A stretch of 64,000 nt of DNA from Hyphomicrobiales bacterium (GTDB lineage Bacteria; Pseudomonadota; Alphaproteobacteria; Rhizobiales; Beijerinckiaceae), in NCBI GenBank assembly GCA_930633525.1, contig CAKNFP010000003.1, forward strand, positions 62,001 through 126,000, given 5' to 3'. Of the stretch, positions 9,367 to 18,305 are shown piece after piece. Each line of letters begins with the position of its first letter. The first letter of the stretch is position 1. The notes beneath the pieces were generated by a model. That model saw nothing but the letters and a program-made list of their open reading frames with translations, was not told the DNA's origin and searched no databases. A program made the position numbers and the translations under genes.

Positions 9367-9451
9367 GCCCGATGGATCCGAAATTCGCTGCCCATGGCGA
9401 GTCGCTCCATCGCTCATTCCAGCGTCTTGTCGCGAGGGGGGTGGTGGACGC

Positions 9452-11317
9452 ATGACACGCATACGGCTTGGTCAGCTCTTCGATTGTACGGAGCAAGGCG
9501 GCGCTCTGGTTGCAGAAGCCGCTGATGGTTCACTTCGACACATCGACGACGTGCCGTCGGGACTCGCCTGCCATTGCCGATGCCCCGGCTGCGACCGGCG
9601 AATGGTTGCAAAGAAGGGGGATCTGCAAGCACACCACTTCGCGCATCACTTTGATCGCCACGGTGCTTCATGCACGTCCGCGGGCGAAACGGCCCTCCAT
9701 AAATTCGCGAAACAGGTCCTCGACGAGCGGCTGGAGATTGCGCTTCCCGAGCTCCTCGTCTCGAATCGGGACGATACCGAGGTCGTGGTGAGGGCAACGA
9801 GACTCGGATTCGACGAGGCCATTCTTGAAACCAAGGATGGGTCGATTGTACCGGACGTTGTCCTGGTGCTGCGGGATCGACGCCTCATCGTTGAATTCAA
9901 AGTCACCCACTCCTGTGATGACGTGAAAATCGCGCGCATCCGGACCATGAATGTCGGGGCGATCGAGATCGACCTGTCTGTCTACCGGGATCGAGCATTG
10001 GATGAGCTAGCCGACGACATCCTCTACAACGCTCCCAGGATCTGGCTTCACAATCCGCTCGAGCCCGCTGCCCGGGACCGCTTGTCGGAGAGGGCGCGCC
10101 AACGTGCCAAAGATCGGCAAACGTCCATCGACGAGCACCGTCGAAATTATCGGCACCGTCTTCCGGCTCGCGAGGGGGGTAGTGAGGAGTGCGAGGCTAT
10201 CCTGCGCCAGGACGGCTTGGATGCTCTGATCAACCTCCCCGTCGACGGAAGCGGATGTTTCACGGTCCCGCTCGCCGAGTGGCAAGGTGCAATTGTCCTC
10301 GACTTGCTGCAATCGAAATCCCAACCGTTCAGAACGCGAACGGCCGTCGCCGCCCTGGTCAGGCGGCGTTGGATCGACTCGCGCTTCCGCTCGGTTTCCG
10401 AGGACATCGCTAAGGCGCTGAAGGAAGCGGGACTGCCTTTCGCCTCTCCCGCAAAATCCGTTGAAAGCTATCTGCACCAGCTGGAGCAGCTTGGGTTTGT
10501 CCACTCCGTCCCCTCAGAGATTTGGAAGGCGTCGGGTCTGCTGCGGCAGAGGATTCGCGAGGCGGAGGAGTTGCGGGCGCGCCCTGCGAAGCGCCTGGCC
10601 GAAATGCGGGGCATCGTGTCAGAGCAGCTTCTCGGCCTGCCTGACGAGGAAACGCGCGAATTCTCATTCGAGGCATGGATCATGGCCGAACTATCGGGCC
10701 GTGGACAGTCCGTCGCTGACGCAATTCACGGCAGCGATCCTGAATGGACGGCGCTTTGCCATCAACTGTCTAACATCCGCACCCGGATCCGCTTTTCGCC
10801 TCGCCCCAATCTGGAGCTTCTTGGGCTCCCATGTGAGGGGGAGCTTGCGCGCGCGTTGCAGAGGAAGCGCCTCGAGGCCGAAGACAGAGAACGGGAGAAG
10901 CGGGAGAAGGAGAAGGCCGATGCCGAAGCACGGGTAGTCCGGCTCAGGAGGCTCGCGGCGGCGGACCTAGGTGAAGGTCATGAAATCTGGCTGAGCACCG
11001 GCGATGCGGCTCTGAACGGCCAGTCTCCACTGGAGTCCGCGCGGAGCGAAACTGGGCTTCGCGACGCAATCTATGCTCTCGGACGAAAAGCGGACCAGCT
11101 CAGGATCGAGGAGCAAGCCCGCGAGCGCAAGCATAAAGCCGTCCGAGAGCTCGAGGCCCTCGCTCGCAACCGCTACATCGACCCTGCACGGGCAGATCTC
11201 TGGATGCGGAGTTCCCGCCCTGAGCTTGGCGGGCAATCGCCGGCCGACTTCACGATCGACGACGCCACGCGTGACAAATGTACGACCTACCTCCCAGGGA
11301 AAAAATCACGCTACTGA
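9452..11317 (+). CDS. CoiA-like nuclease domain protein
   Basis: 621 aa from the ATG at 9452, which has a GAGGGGGG ribosome binding site upstream. A zinc-binding block (CHCRCPGC) and AHHFAHHF precede a PD-(D/E)XK core with PD at 134-135 and E148-F-K150 (IVEFKVTH). This is the order seen in competence protein CoiA and CoiA-like restriction-type nucleases. The long C-terminal part (from about residue 230) is helical and charged, with a coiled-coil-like KRLEAEDREREKREKEK stretch, and is not recognised. CoiA proteins normally act in DNA uptake or recombination; here the island context suggests DNA cleavage in defence. Confidence 0.7.
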   Translation: MTRIRLGQLFDCTEQGGALVAEAADGSLRHIDDVPSGLACHCRCPGCDRRMVAKKGDLQAHHFAHHFDRHGASCTSAGETALHKFAKQVLDERLEIALPELLVSNRDDTEVVVRATRLGFDEAILETKDGSIVPDVVLVLRDRRLIVEFKVTHSCDDVKIARIRTMNVGAIEIDLSVYRDRALDELADDILYNAPRIWLHNPLEPAARDRLSERARQRAKDRQTSIDEHRRNYRHRLPAREGGSEECEAILRQDGLDALINLPVDGSGCFTVPLAEWQGAIVLDLLQSKSQPFRTRTAVAALVRRRWIDSRFRSVSEDIAKALKEAGLPFASPAKSVESYLHQLEQLGFVHSVPSEIWKASGLLRQRIREAEELRARPAKRLAEMRGIVSEQLLGLPDEETREFSFEAWIMAELSGRGQSVADAIHGSDPEWTALCHQLSNIRTRIRFSPRPNLELLGLPCEGELARALQRKRLEAEDREREKREKEKADAEARVVRLRRLAAADLGEGHEIWLSTGDAALNGQSPLESARSETGLRDAIYALGRKADQLRIEEQARERKHKAVRELEALARNRYIDPARADLWMRSSRPELGGQSPADFTIDDATRDKCTTYLPGKKSRY

Positions 11318-11374
11318 GCTGGACGCCCGATTGCGTGAAACAGCTCGATCGCGATGGGAGAGCACTCCCCTGCC

Positions 11375-13870
11375 TCATATTTCTACAACGATTTCGGGCT
11401 CGATCATTGTGGTGATCGGCGTGTACAGATCAATGTTGGCTGCGGTTCTGAGCGTCGCAATGAGCGAGTAGCGAACCCGGGTGTCAGTGCGACCATAGCC
11501 GGGGTTCTCCCGCCACCAACCACCGATCGGATAGACGATGATGGCATCGCGCTGAGACAGCTCGACGGCATCGCCTTCCCAAATGTCAGCATGCAGCGAG
11601 CCACGATTTCGCAGATTGGGGCCCAGCATCCATCGCGTCTCCGCTGCCCGCGCCGGAGGCCGAGTTCCCGCCTTGGCATTGATACGGCGGACGAAGACGT
11701 CCAAGCGTTCGTCACCCGGTTTGAGAGCAAAGCGCAAACCGTGAGAGGCGTAGCTGTGGCGCCGGCTTCGGCCTCGCTCTCCCGGATTGGGTTCGATGAA
11801 ATAGCTGAGCGTGATGCGCAGCTGCACCTGAGTCTCACCTAGCGCTTCGAGCTCATCCCGCGGCCAGGGCAGTTCGTGAACAACGAGGTCCTTGGTCTCA
11901 ACAGCGCTCGCTACCCTCGCAAAGGGTTGCATGTCATTTTCAATGACCATGGTCACGTCGTTCTGAAGGCTCCCGAGGGCGCGGGAGAGGGATGGCACTC
12001 CGAAACCATAGCGGCGCAAAACGCCATTCTTCCCGATCGCACCAAGGTGGGCCTTCATTGCCGTCGTCCATTCAGCCGAATGGACGACAAGCCCACGCAC
12101 CGTCTCGGGCCAAAGGCTCGGCCTCTCGGCCATGATCTGGGCACCCATGCGGGCCGCAAGCGCTGTGGCTGCACTCGTCTCGCCCGTTGTCGTGAAAGCG
12201 CGGTGTTCCGGCAACCGATAGGTGGTCAGAAGTGCCAGATCATCGACGTGATCACCGAGCAAGGTTGTCGGGTCGACACCGATATTGCCACCCTCGAAAA
12301 CGACATCCGGCTTGAGCGGCCAATCGTGGTTCCAGCTGACCGAGGTGCGGGACCTCGGCATGATATCGCCGACGTCTGCCATCGCCTCCCAGCCCGCGAA
12401 TAGCGGATCGACGATGGTATCCTTTTCGGTGAAGGCACCGACAGACAGGACATTCCAGGCCTGCGCGGGGCTTTCAATCGGCGTTGTGTCGTTTCGGGCG
12501 GGATAATCGTCACGATGGATGTCGTCCCGGATATTTCCAGCCGAAACAGCGATGAAGCGAGGCGCGTTGTCGGCGCCGAATGCAAGCGTATCGAGGGCAG
12601 CGGACCAGGAGGACGGCCGGCCCCGCCAATGATCGCCTTCCGAGGTGATGGCGAGACATATCGCGCGGGGGCGGTTCGGCGCGACGATCTCGGTACGGGA
12701 GATCGACTGCGCGGTGATCGCACCATAGAGATCGGGATCGTTGGCGCCGTGATCCGGCAGCACCTTGACCGATTCCAGCCTGTGGCGCAGCGCTACCGGC
12801 CCGTCGCCAGCGAGCACGTCGATCAGATCCCCGTAGAGCGCCACACCCGACAACTGGGTGCCGTGGCCACCATGTGCCTGGTTGCTCACGTCCTCGACGT
12901 TCCAGCCTGGATCGAAGGCCTGTTGATCAATGGCAGCAAGCGCCGGTCGGATCAGCGGATGTCGGCGGGTCGAACCGGAATCGAGGAGACAAACGGCCGG
13001 TACATCGGCGGCGGGGGCAACGATCCGATCCGCCGTTTCCGCAGCCCAGGCCCGTTGTTCAGCGCCATCCATGGCCATGAAGAAGGAGGGCGTGTCGCGC
13101 GCCGTGCGCAGCTCGGCGATGGTGTCAGTATTAGCGATGATGCGCCCCAGCATCTCCGCCGTGCCGTGGACAATGACAACTTCTCGCTCGGGAAAGGTCA
13201 GCGCGTGCTCGCGCATTGGAAGTGCGAGACGTCCCGCCGCGGCGACGAAGCGCTCTTTCGTGCCTAGCCGCAGCCAAACCTCCCACCAGATCGCGACACC
13301 CGGAAGAGGAAAGAATGTTTCATCGTCGGTGTAGAGCGACCGGGCTACAGCCAGTCGCGCGGTCTCGATGGAGGCGACCAGGACCTCATTCTTTGGACCG
13401 GTCGCCTCCTCTATGATCTGACCGTCGACCTCGCGCCTGCGAACGCGGTCCTTGTCCCGATAATCAGCAACCTTCTTCAGATAATACTCGCGCTGCTTTT
13501 CCGGTACGAAGACCGTGGCGGCAACCGTCGTGCCGTCGGCGTTACCTGGCCGAACGCTCACCAGCTCGATCGGGAACTTCCCCTGCCGGTTTTCGAGCTT
13601 ATCGACGATCTCGGCGTGGGCCGCCGGCAGATCGAATTCGAGATAGAAGCCCGGCGTTCCGGCGGCAAGACCGACTTCGCGCGCACGGAGCTGTGCTTCC
13701 GCGCCCGCCAAAGCCACCGTCAGGGCTGTGGTCAGCTTCTCGGCATGCTGGACTCTATCGCGCTGCGGCGGCGCGGAACCACCGCCGCCACCGTGAGCCG
13801 TATAGTCCTGTGCGACACCATGGCCAGGAAGATAGACATGCGCGAGTGGGCGCAGGGGATCGTCTGCCAT
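11375..13870 (-). CDS. ietS: IetS-like subtilisin (S8) serine protease
   Basis: 831 aa subtilase. The catalytic triad is visible as D297 (CLLDSG), H336 (GGHGTQLSG) and S566 (GETSAATALAARMG); FIAVSAGN provides the oxyanion asparagine. A long N-terminal region (to about 280) and a C-terminal beta-rich region flank the protease. No signal peptide is seen, so it is cytoplasmic. It directly follows the AAA ATPase gene with no spacer. This ATPase-subtilase pair matches ietA-ietS, described on the Agrobacterium plasmid pTi-SAKURA as a stability/incompatibility module and later, to my knowledge, as anti-phage (ietAS). Protease family certain; system name likely. Confidence 0.85.
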   Translation of the reverse strand: MADDPLRPLAHVYLPGHGVAQDYTAHGGGGGSAPPQRDRVQHAEKLTTALTVALAGAEAQLRAREVGLAAGTPGFYLEFDLPAAHAEIVDKLENRQGKFPIELVSVRPGNADGTTVAATVFVPEKQREYYLKKVADYRDKDRVRRREVDGQIIEEATGPKNEVLVASIETARLAVARSLYTDDETFFPLPGVAIWWEVWLRLGTKERFVAAAGRLALPMREHALTFPEREVVIVHGTAEMLGRIIANTDTIAELRTARDTPSFFMAMDGAEQRAWAAETADRIVAPAADVPAVCLLDSGSTRRHPLIRPALAAIDQQAFDPGWNVEDVSNQAHGGHGTQLSGVALYGDLIDVLAGDGPVALRHRLESVKVLPDHGANDPDLYGAITAQSISRTEIVAPNRPRAICLAITSEGDHWRGRPSSWSAALDTLAFGADNAPRFIAVSAGNIRDDIHRDDYPARNDTTPIESPAQAWNVLSVGAFTEKDTIVDPLFAGWEAMADVGDIMPRSRTSVSWNHDWPLKPDVVFEGGNIGVDPTTLLGDHVDDLALLTTYRLPEHRAFTTTGETSAATALAARMGAQIMAERPSLWPETVRGLVVHSAEWTTAMKAHLGAIGKNGVLRRYGFGVPSLSRALGSLQNDVTMVIENDMQPFARVASAVETKDLVVHELPWPRDELEALGETQVQLRITLSYFIEPNPGERGRSRRHSYASHGLRFALKPGDERLDVFVRRINAKAGTRPPARAAETRWMLGPNLRNRGSLHADIWEGDAVELSQRDAIIVYPIGGWWRENPGYGRTDTRVRYSLIATLRTAANIDLYTPITTMIEPEIVVEI

Positions 13871-14857
13871 TTACCGATGCGCAGCTCCCTTGCGCTCCGC
13901 GATGGCCGCTGTGAGATCCCGCAATGTGATGCGATCCCGATCCTCAAGAACGACCAGCTTTGCGGCATCAGCCGCAGCCCGCGAGATTTCGGCCTGACTC
14001 ATACCCGTCGCAGCGGTGACCACCGCGTCCCAATCCAACCCCTCGGTATCGAATGCTGCCAGCCGCGCCTGGAGAATTCGCTTTGCGACCTCGGCACTCG
14101 GCAGCGCATATTCGATCACATCGTCGAACCGGCGGAACAGGGCGGGGTCGAGCAACTCGGGATGGTTGGTGGCGGCGATCACCAACCCCTCGCTTTCATC
14201 CTCCTCAAGAAACTGCAGGAAAGAGTTGAGGACGCGGCGGATCTCGCCGACGTCATTGCGCTCCGCCCTTCGGGCGCCGATGGCGTCGAACTCGTCGAAG
14301 AAATAGACGCCCTTTGTTTCGACCATGGCGGTGAACACCATGCGAAGCTTTGATGCGGTCTCGCCCATGAACTTGGTCATCAGGGCGTCGAGCTGGACCG
14401 TGAATAGCGGCAAGTGCAGCTCCCCCGCCAAGGCCGAGGCTGTCATCGTCTTGCCGGAACCAGGGGGACCTATCAGCAGCAGCTTGCGGCGCGGTGCCAG
14501 TCCGTGACTGAGGAGCCGATGCCTCTGACGCTGCTCACGAAGAACACGGCGAAGCCGCTCGTCAAGTGCTTCGGGAAGCACCATGCTCGACAGCCTGACA
14601 TCCGCGTACCGGACGGCGATCAGATTTGCGAGGTCGCCCCGCGGCTGCGCCAACGGGACGGGAGTCGACCTTCGCTTGGAGGGCCGCTCTTTGTTGGCAC
14701 GCGCGGCATCGACTAGTTCGCGAAGCTGCATTGCCACTTTGCCGTGGCCCCGGCGCGCCTCGCTGGCGGCCGCCTGTAGAGCGATCGTCAGGAACTGCTC
14801 ATCGTCACCTTCGACGTGGCTCTTGAGGAGGGAAATCAGTTGCTGCGCGGTCGTCAT
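13871..14857 (-). CDS. ietA: IetA-like AAA+ ATPase
   Basis: 328 aa AAA+ ATPase. An N-terminal helical region is followed by Walker A GPPGSGKT at 130-137, Walker B VYFFDEFD near 189, sensor 1 (IAATNHPELLDP), arginine finger FRRFDD, and a small C-terminal helical lid. The sequence resembles the FtsH/spastin/Cdc48 lineage. Its TAA stop at 13871 abuts the ietS start at 13870, so the two form one operon. By analogy with known ietAS modules it probably controls, or delivers substrate to, the protease. Confidence 0.85.
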   Translation of the reverse strand: MTTAQQLISLLKSHVEGDDEQFLTIALQAAASEARRGHGKVAMQLRELVDAARANKERPSKRRSTPVPLAQPRGDLANLIAVRYADVRLSSMVLPEALDERLRRVLREQRQRHRLLSHGLAPRRKLLLIGPPGSGKTMTASALAGELHLPLFTVQLDALMTKFMGETASKLRMVFTAMVETKGVYFFDEFDAIGARRAERNDVGEIRRVLNSFLQFLEEDESEGLVIAATNHPELLDPALFRRFDDVIEYALPSAEVAKRILQARLAAFDTEGLDWDAVVTAATGMSQAEISRAAADAAKLVVLEDRDRITLRDLTAAIAERKGAAHR

Positions 14858-15177
14858 GACATCTCAACGCAGCAGACCGCTGCGCAGCTCCAGACACCGG
14901 GTTGCCCAGGATCGCAGCACAGGATTCCTCTCGCGGCGTTCGAACAGCAGTCCTGAGAGATAGGCCTTTCTCCCCAAGAACAAGTTAAGAACGAGTTTAG
15001 GGGTGAAGGCCAGCGAAATCAGCCTGCCTTGGATCGCGATTCCCAGCTTTCCTGCCGAGTGTGACGGCCGCGACTCACACCCGTGCCCGCTGCTGAGAAA
15101 CTTCGCCTCCCGGGCGAAGCGCTCGATGATCTAAGCCCAATCCGAGTGTGGGGCCTGATTGGGGCGGGCAGAGAGAA
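14858..15177. other. 320-bp intergenic region
   Basis: Spacer between ietA (start at 14857) and the end of the next minus-strand gene at 15178. It should hold the ietAS promoter. I see no reading frame with coding character, RNA gene or strong repeat in it. Confidence 0.4.
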
Positions 15178-16116
15178 TCAGATTTCAGATGCGATATCCG
15201 TGAAGAAGCTCACATGCCGATCGTTGAGCTCCTTCATTGCCCGAATGTTTGAACGACTATCCCGACATGCTTTGGCGCATGTGCGGACAATGTCGCGATA
15301 CAGCGCCAATCGTATGGGCTTCGCCCCCTGAAAATTGATGAAGAGGTCCTGCGACAGCTTCGCATCAATGCCGGATCCGCGCGCAACAAGCATGATGTTC
15401 GGCGCACCTCCATACGCTTGAAACACCAAATATCGCCAACTCGGATCTGGCAGGCCGCTGGCGGGAAGAGCCTCGATCGAGAAGACGAGGTCGCCGCCGT
15501 GCGACAGGAACTCATACGCTTGCTTCGCGGCGTTCGACGTCCTGGCGATCAGAACGCATGGGGCACAGGTTTCATAAGTCTGGAAATCAGGATCCAGCTC
15601 GAGACCCAGGAGGTCACACAATCGATTGCGCTGCTGGTGATCCAAAGCCGTCTTGCGATCGAGAAACCATTCCAGCGAGCGCGCGGTCGAACCGATGCAG
15701 CGGCTCAGCTCGCCGGGTGAGGTCGGCCAGCATCGCACCAAGGCCCGGGCGACTTCCGGAAGATCGTCCGTCTCGTGATCCGCGAAAATGGTCTCTTCGA
15801 GTTCGTCGCCATCCGCGATCGGACGCGTTGTGAGCAGCCATACGGCACCGTCGAAAGTATCCTTGTGAAAATACCGTCGCCCGGCCGGCGCCAACCCTTT
15901 CTCCCAGGCGTGGAGCCAGGCGCCCGGACGCCAATCGATCTCATCGCCCGGGAGCAGATTGGCCGCGCGAGGCGGTAGGTTCCGCCACCACTCCATGGTG
16001 GCATTCGCCCGTGGCAGCGGGGTCTGGAAGAATGATTGTGGCGGTCCGTGGCGCAGCGGTTCAGTTGATCCGGCGTCATGCTCGGCGTCGCCCGTCTGCG
16101 TGGCAAGCTCGCCCAC
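15178..16116 (-). CDS. unknown protein, last gene of the DUF1403-ScpB operon
   Basis: 312 aa, not recognised. The chosen GTG start at 16116 is preceded by a perfect AGGAGG (16124-16129) with 7-base spacing. Visible features: MEWWRNLPP near residue 40, a small helix-turn-helix-like stretch (SLEWFLDRKTALDHQQRN) and a C-terminal region with NIMLVARGSG. No membrane segment or signal peptide. It is the fourth gene of a tightly packed minus-strand operon with DUF1403 and ScpB. Its 5' half is overlapped in another frame by the ORF of the preceding gene, but the codon and residue character favour this frame. Confidence 0.6.
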   Translation of the reverse strand: MGELATQTGDAEHDAGSTEPLRHGPPQSFFQTPLPRANATMEWWRNLPPRAANLLPGDEIDWRPGAWLHAWEKGLAPAGRRYFHKDTFDGAVWLLTTRPIADGDELEETIFADHETDDLPEVARALVRCWPTSPGELSRCIGSTARSLEWFLDRKTALDHQQRNRLCDLLGLELDPDFQTYETCAPCVLIARTSNAAKQAYEFLSHGGDLVFSIEALPASGLPDPSWRYLVFQAYGGAPNIMLVARGSGIDAKLSQDLFINFQGAKPIRLALYRDIVRTCAKACRDSRSNIRAMKELNDRHVSFFTDIASEI

Positions 16117-16562
16117 ATTGCATCCTCCTGGCACCGCCGCACGGAAGCCGAGAACGCCTTGTCGCTTCCCTCCGCGACGACGAGCCGGACATCGGTCGCC
16201 GCCAGCGTTTCAGGCAAGTCCACCGCAGATGCGGCGAGATGGCGGCTCACCTTCAGTACATCCGGGCGACCGCGCAGGCCGTCGGCTTGCGTCCACGCCT
16301 TCCCGAGAACACTCACGATCGATGCCGGATTGTCGACCGGCGTGAGTATGACCCATCGAAGCGAGGTCCCTGGAACCGAAAGCCCGTAGAGCAGCAAAGG
16401 GGTCAGGTCATAAGTGGCCAGGTCCTCCCGGGAAGCGGCTTCCCGGACGAAGACAACGCCATATTCCCGATGCAGGAAGACATGCTTCGCCGTTGCAACG
16501 ACGAGGTGATGTTCGCGCACGCGCATGGGGCCGTCTTCGTCGTGTTCGTCAACAATCGTCAT
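15705..16562 (-). CDS. unknown protein, third gene of the DUF1403-ScpB operon (C-terminal readthrough suspected)
   Basis: The ATG at 16562 overlaps the ScpB stop in an ATGA. The first ~148 codons (to about 16118) look like a real protein: VREHHLVVATAKHVFLHRE, then VPGTSLRWVILTP and RLVVAEGSD. After that the frame runs for 412 bases inside the next gene as arginine-rich, low-quality sequence until 15705. The true protein probably ended near 16118, just before the ribosome binding site of the next gene, and lost its stop by an indel (or a sequencing error). Alternatively the two ORFs were once one fusion. Not recognised as a known family. Confidence 0.5.
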   Translation of the reverse strand: MTIVDEHDEDGPMRVREHHLVVATAKHVFLHREYGVVFVREAASREDLATYDLTPLLLYGLSVPGTSLRWVILTPVDNPASIVSVLGKAWTQADGLRGRPDVLKVSRHLAASAVDLPETLAATDVRLVVAEGSDKAFSASVRRCQEDAMWASLPRRRATPSMTPDQLNRCATDRHNHSSRPRCHGRMPPWSGGGTYRLARPICSRAMRSIGVRAPGSTPGRKGWRRPGDGIFTRILSTVPYGCSQRVRSRMATNSKRPFSRITRRTIFRKSPGPWCDAGRPHPAS

Positions 16563-17284
16563 CTGTTCCCGCCTGATCCGTCGTCGAGGTCGTAAGGCTC
16601 GTCAGCAGTGACGTCGTTTCCGTCCAGGTCCTCCTCGTCTCCCTCGCCCGCCATGAGCCCCAGCGGCATATCCTCGGCCAGCAGCTTGTCCTTGCTGAGC
16701 AGGCCGGCGTCCTCGAGTGCCTCCATGTCGGGCAGGTCGCGCAGCGTGTCGAGCCCGAAATGCGCCAGGAACCCCTTCGTCGTGACATAGGTGTAGGGCG
16801 CGCCCGGTTGCGGGCTGCGCGGGCCGGCGGCGATGAAGCCGTGCGCGCGCAAATGGCCGATCGTGTCGCGGCTAACGTCCTTGCCGAAGAACTGGCCGAG
16901 CTCACCGCGGGTGATCGGCTGGAAATAGGCGATCGCCATCAGCGCCAGGCTCTCGGACTGCGACAGCGGCCGGGTCTCGCCGCCGCGTCCGGTCGCAACC
17001 CGGATCGCATCGGCAAAGACCTTCCGGGTGCGATGCTGCCAGCCGCCGGCGACGGAGACGAGCTCATAGGGCCGCCCGCGCAGCTCCTCCCTCAGGTCGT
17101 CGATAATCAGGTCGATATTGCAGTCGCGGCCAACCACGCGCGCAAGCACGTCACGACCGACCGGCGTGGGCGAGGCAAAGATGACCGCCTCGACGCGCCC
17201 CATCCATTCGCGCCAGCGCAGCTCCGCCGGCAGATCGGCGAGCTCGACATCGAAGGCTTCAGGAGATCGCGCGCGCCGGGCCAT
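16559..17284 (-). CDS. scpB: ScpB-like winged-helix protein
   Basis: 241 aa. WREWMGRVEAVIFASPTPVG, then RPYELVSVAGGWQHRTR, LSQSESLALMAIAYFQPITR and APYTYVTTKGFLAHFGL are the two winged helices of ScpB, the segregation and condensation protein that normally binds the ScpA kleisin of the SMC complex. The acidic C-terminal tail (GEGDEEDLDGND) is typical. No smc or scpA gene is in the window, so this is an orphan, mobile-element-type ScpB. It lies 3 bases after the DUF1403 gene and overlaps the next gene by 4 bases. A role in element maintenance or DNA handling is inferred. Confidence 0.85.
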   Translation of the reverse strand: MARRARSPEAFDVELADLPAELRWREWMGRVEAVIFASPTPVGRDVLARVVGRDCNIDLIIDDLREELRGRPYELVSVAGGWQHRTRKVFADAIRVATGRGGETRPLSQSESLALMAIAYFQPITRGELGQFFGKDVSRDTIGHLRAHGFIAAGPRSPQPGAPYTYVTTKGFLAHFGLDTLRDLPDMEALEDAGLLSKDKLLAEDMPLGLMAGEGDEEDLDGNDVTADEPYDLDDGSGGNR

Positions 17285-17287
17285 GGC

Positions 17288-18229
17288 TCAGAGCCCGTAC
17301 AGCCGGAAGGTCGGCCGGCCGGTGAGCTCGCGCACACCGCCGAGCGCGACCAAGCGCTCGAACAGCCGCCGGCTCGAGCGGTCGCTCGCCGCCCTGCCGG
17401 TCTTGGCCGGCTGCGCGTCCTCGCATAGCAGGATCGCCACCATCATGTCGGCATCCTTGCCACGCAGCCGCGGCGCCGCTTCGAGGAGCTTTTCTGCGCG
17501 GCGCGCGAGATCACTATGGAGGTCGGCCGCCGCCGCGGCACCACGCGCATAAGCGAGATTGCAGGCAACGCGCCAGGGACTGTCACCCTCGACGTGCGCC
17601 ACAGCGTGGCGAAGATCGCCGCGCTTCAAATGCGCCGCCAGCAGCGGCACCGGCGTCGGCCATTTCAGCCGGTGCGCGAGCACCGCGTCGGCGAGCCAGA
17701 GCGCCAGCGGCCGGCAGTCGGGCCGGAACCGCAGGCTGGTTGCGGCCACTGCCGCGGCCGCGCCGACCGGGCTCCCCTGCCCTTCGAGTTGGTCGGCGGC
17801 AAAGGCGATGACGTCCTGCAGGGCGTCGTCGAAGCTATGCGCCAGCAGCGCGGCCAGGTTGAGCTCCCAGTCCGCCGGGCGCATAACCGAGCGTTCGCCA
17901 AGCCAACGCCATGCCTTCAGGAGGCGCCCGGCCGGGCCGGGATCGTCGCCGTCGCGCCGGTGATACCAGTGATCGCGCAACACGCCCTCGTCTTCCGTCC
18001 GCCCTTCCTGGCGCGCCAGCGCCGCGGTGCAGGCGAGCGCCAGGCGCTGGCGCCAGAGGCTGCCGAGCGGGTGCTCGTGACGGGCGATCGGGTTGAGCGC
18101 GGCAAGCGCCGCGCCGGCGAGAAAGTCCGTGTCGTCAACGGCTTCGCCGATGGCCGGCGGCCGCGCCCAGCCGGGAAAGGGCGGGAAGCTGGGAGGGGGC
18201 TCCGGAATGATTCGCGCGCGCGAGGCCAT
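17288..18229 (-). CDS. DUF1403 family protein
   Basis: 313 aa. The pattern PPSFPPFPGWARPP, then FLAGAALAALNPIARHEHP, LWRQRLALACTAALARQEGR and ALWLADAVLAHRLKWP is the DUF1403 family, known from rhizobial plasmids and islands next to ScpB. It is alanine-rich and all-helical, with no signal peptide or membrane segment. Function unknown. First gene of the four-gene operon that runs down to 15178. The ATG at 18229 is the first good start after the intergenic region. Confidence 0.8.
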   Translation of the reverse strand: MASRARIIPEPPPSFPPFPGWARPPAIGEAVDDTDFLAGAALAALNPIARHEHPLGSLWRQRLALACTAALARQEGRTEDEGVLRDHWYHRRDGDDPGPAGRLLKAWRWLGERSVMRPADWELNLAALLAHSFDDALQDVIAFAADQLEGQGSPVGAAAAVAATSLRFRPDCRPLALWLADAVLAHRLKWPTPVPLLAAHLKRGDLRHAVAHVEGDSPWRVACNLAYARGAAAAADLHSDLARRAEKLLEAAPRLRGKDADMMVAILLCEDAQPAKTGRAASDRSSRRLFERLVALGGVRELTGRPTFRLYGL

Positions 18230-18305
18230 GCCGGAGCGTAGCTCAGCGCGGCGCTTTGTGCCAGTATCTGAGCATCAAACCGCCGCACCTGTCTGCAATA
18301 AAAAA

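Noticed and set aside
12515..14353. Two long plus-strand frames opposite ietS and ietA
   Set aside because: No motif and low-quality composition; the minus-strand protease and ATPase motifs are decisive.
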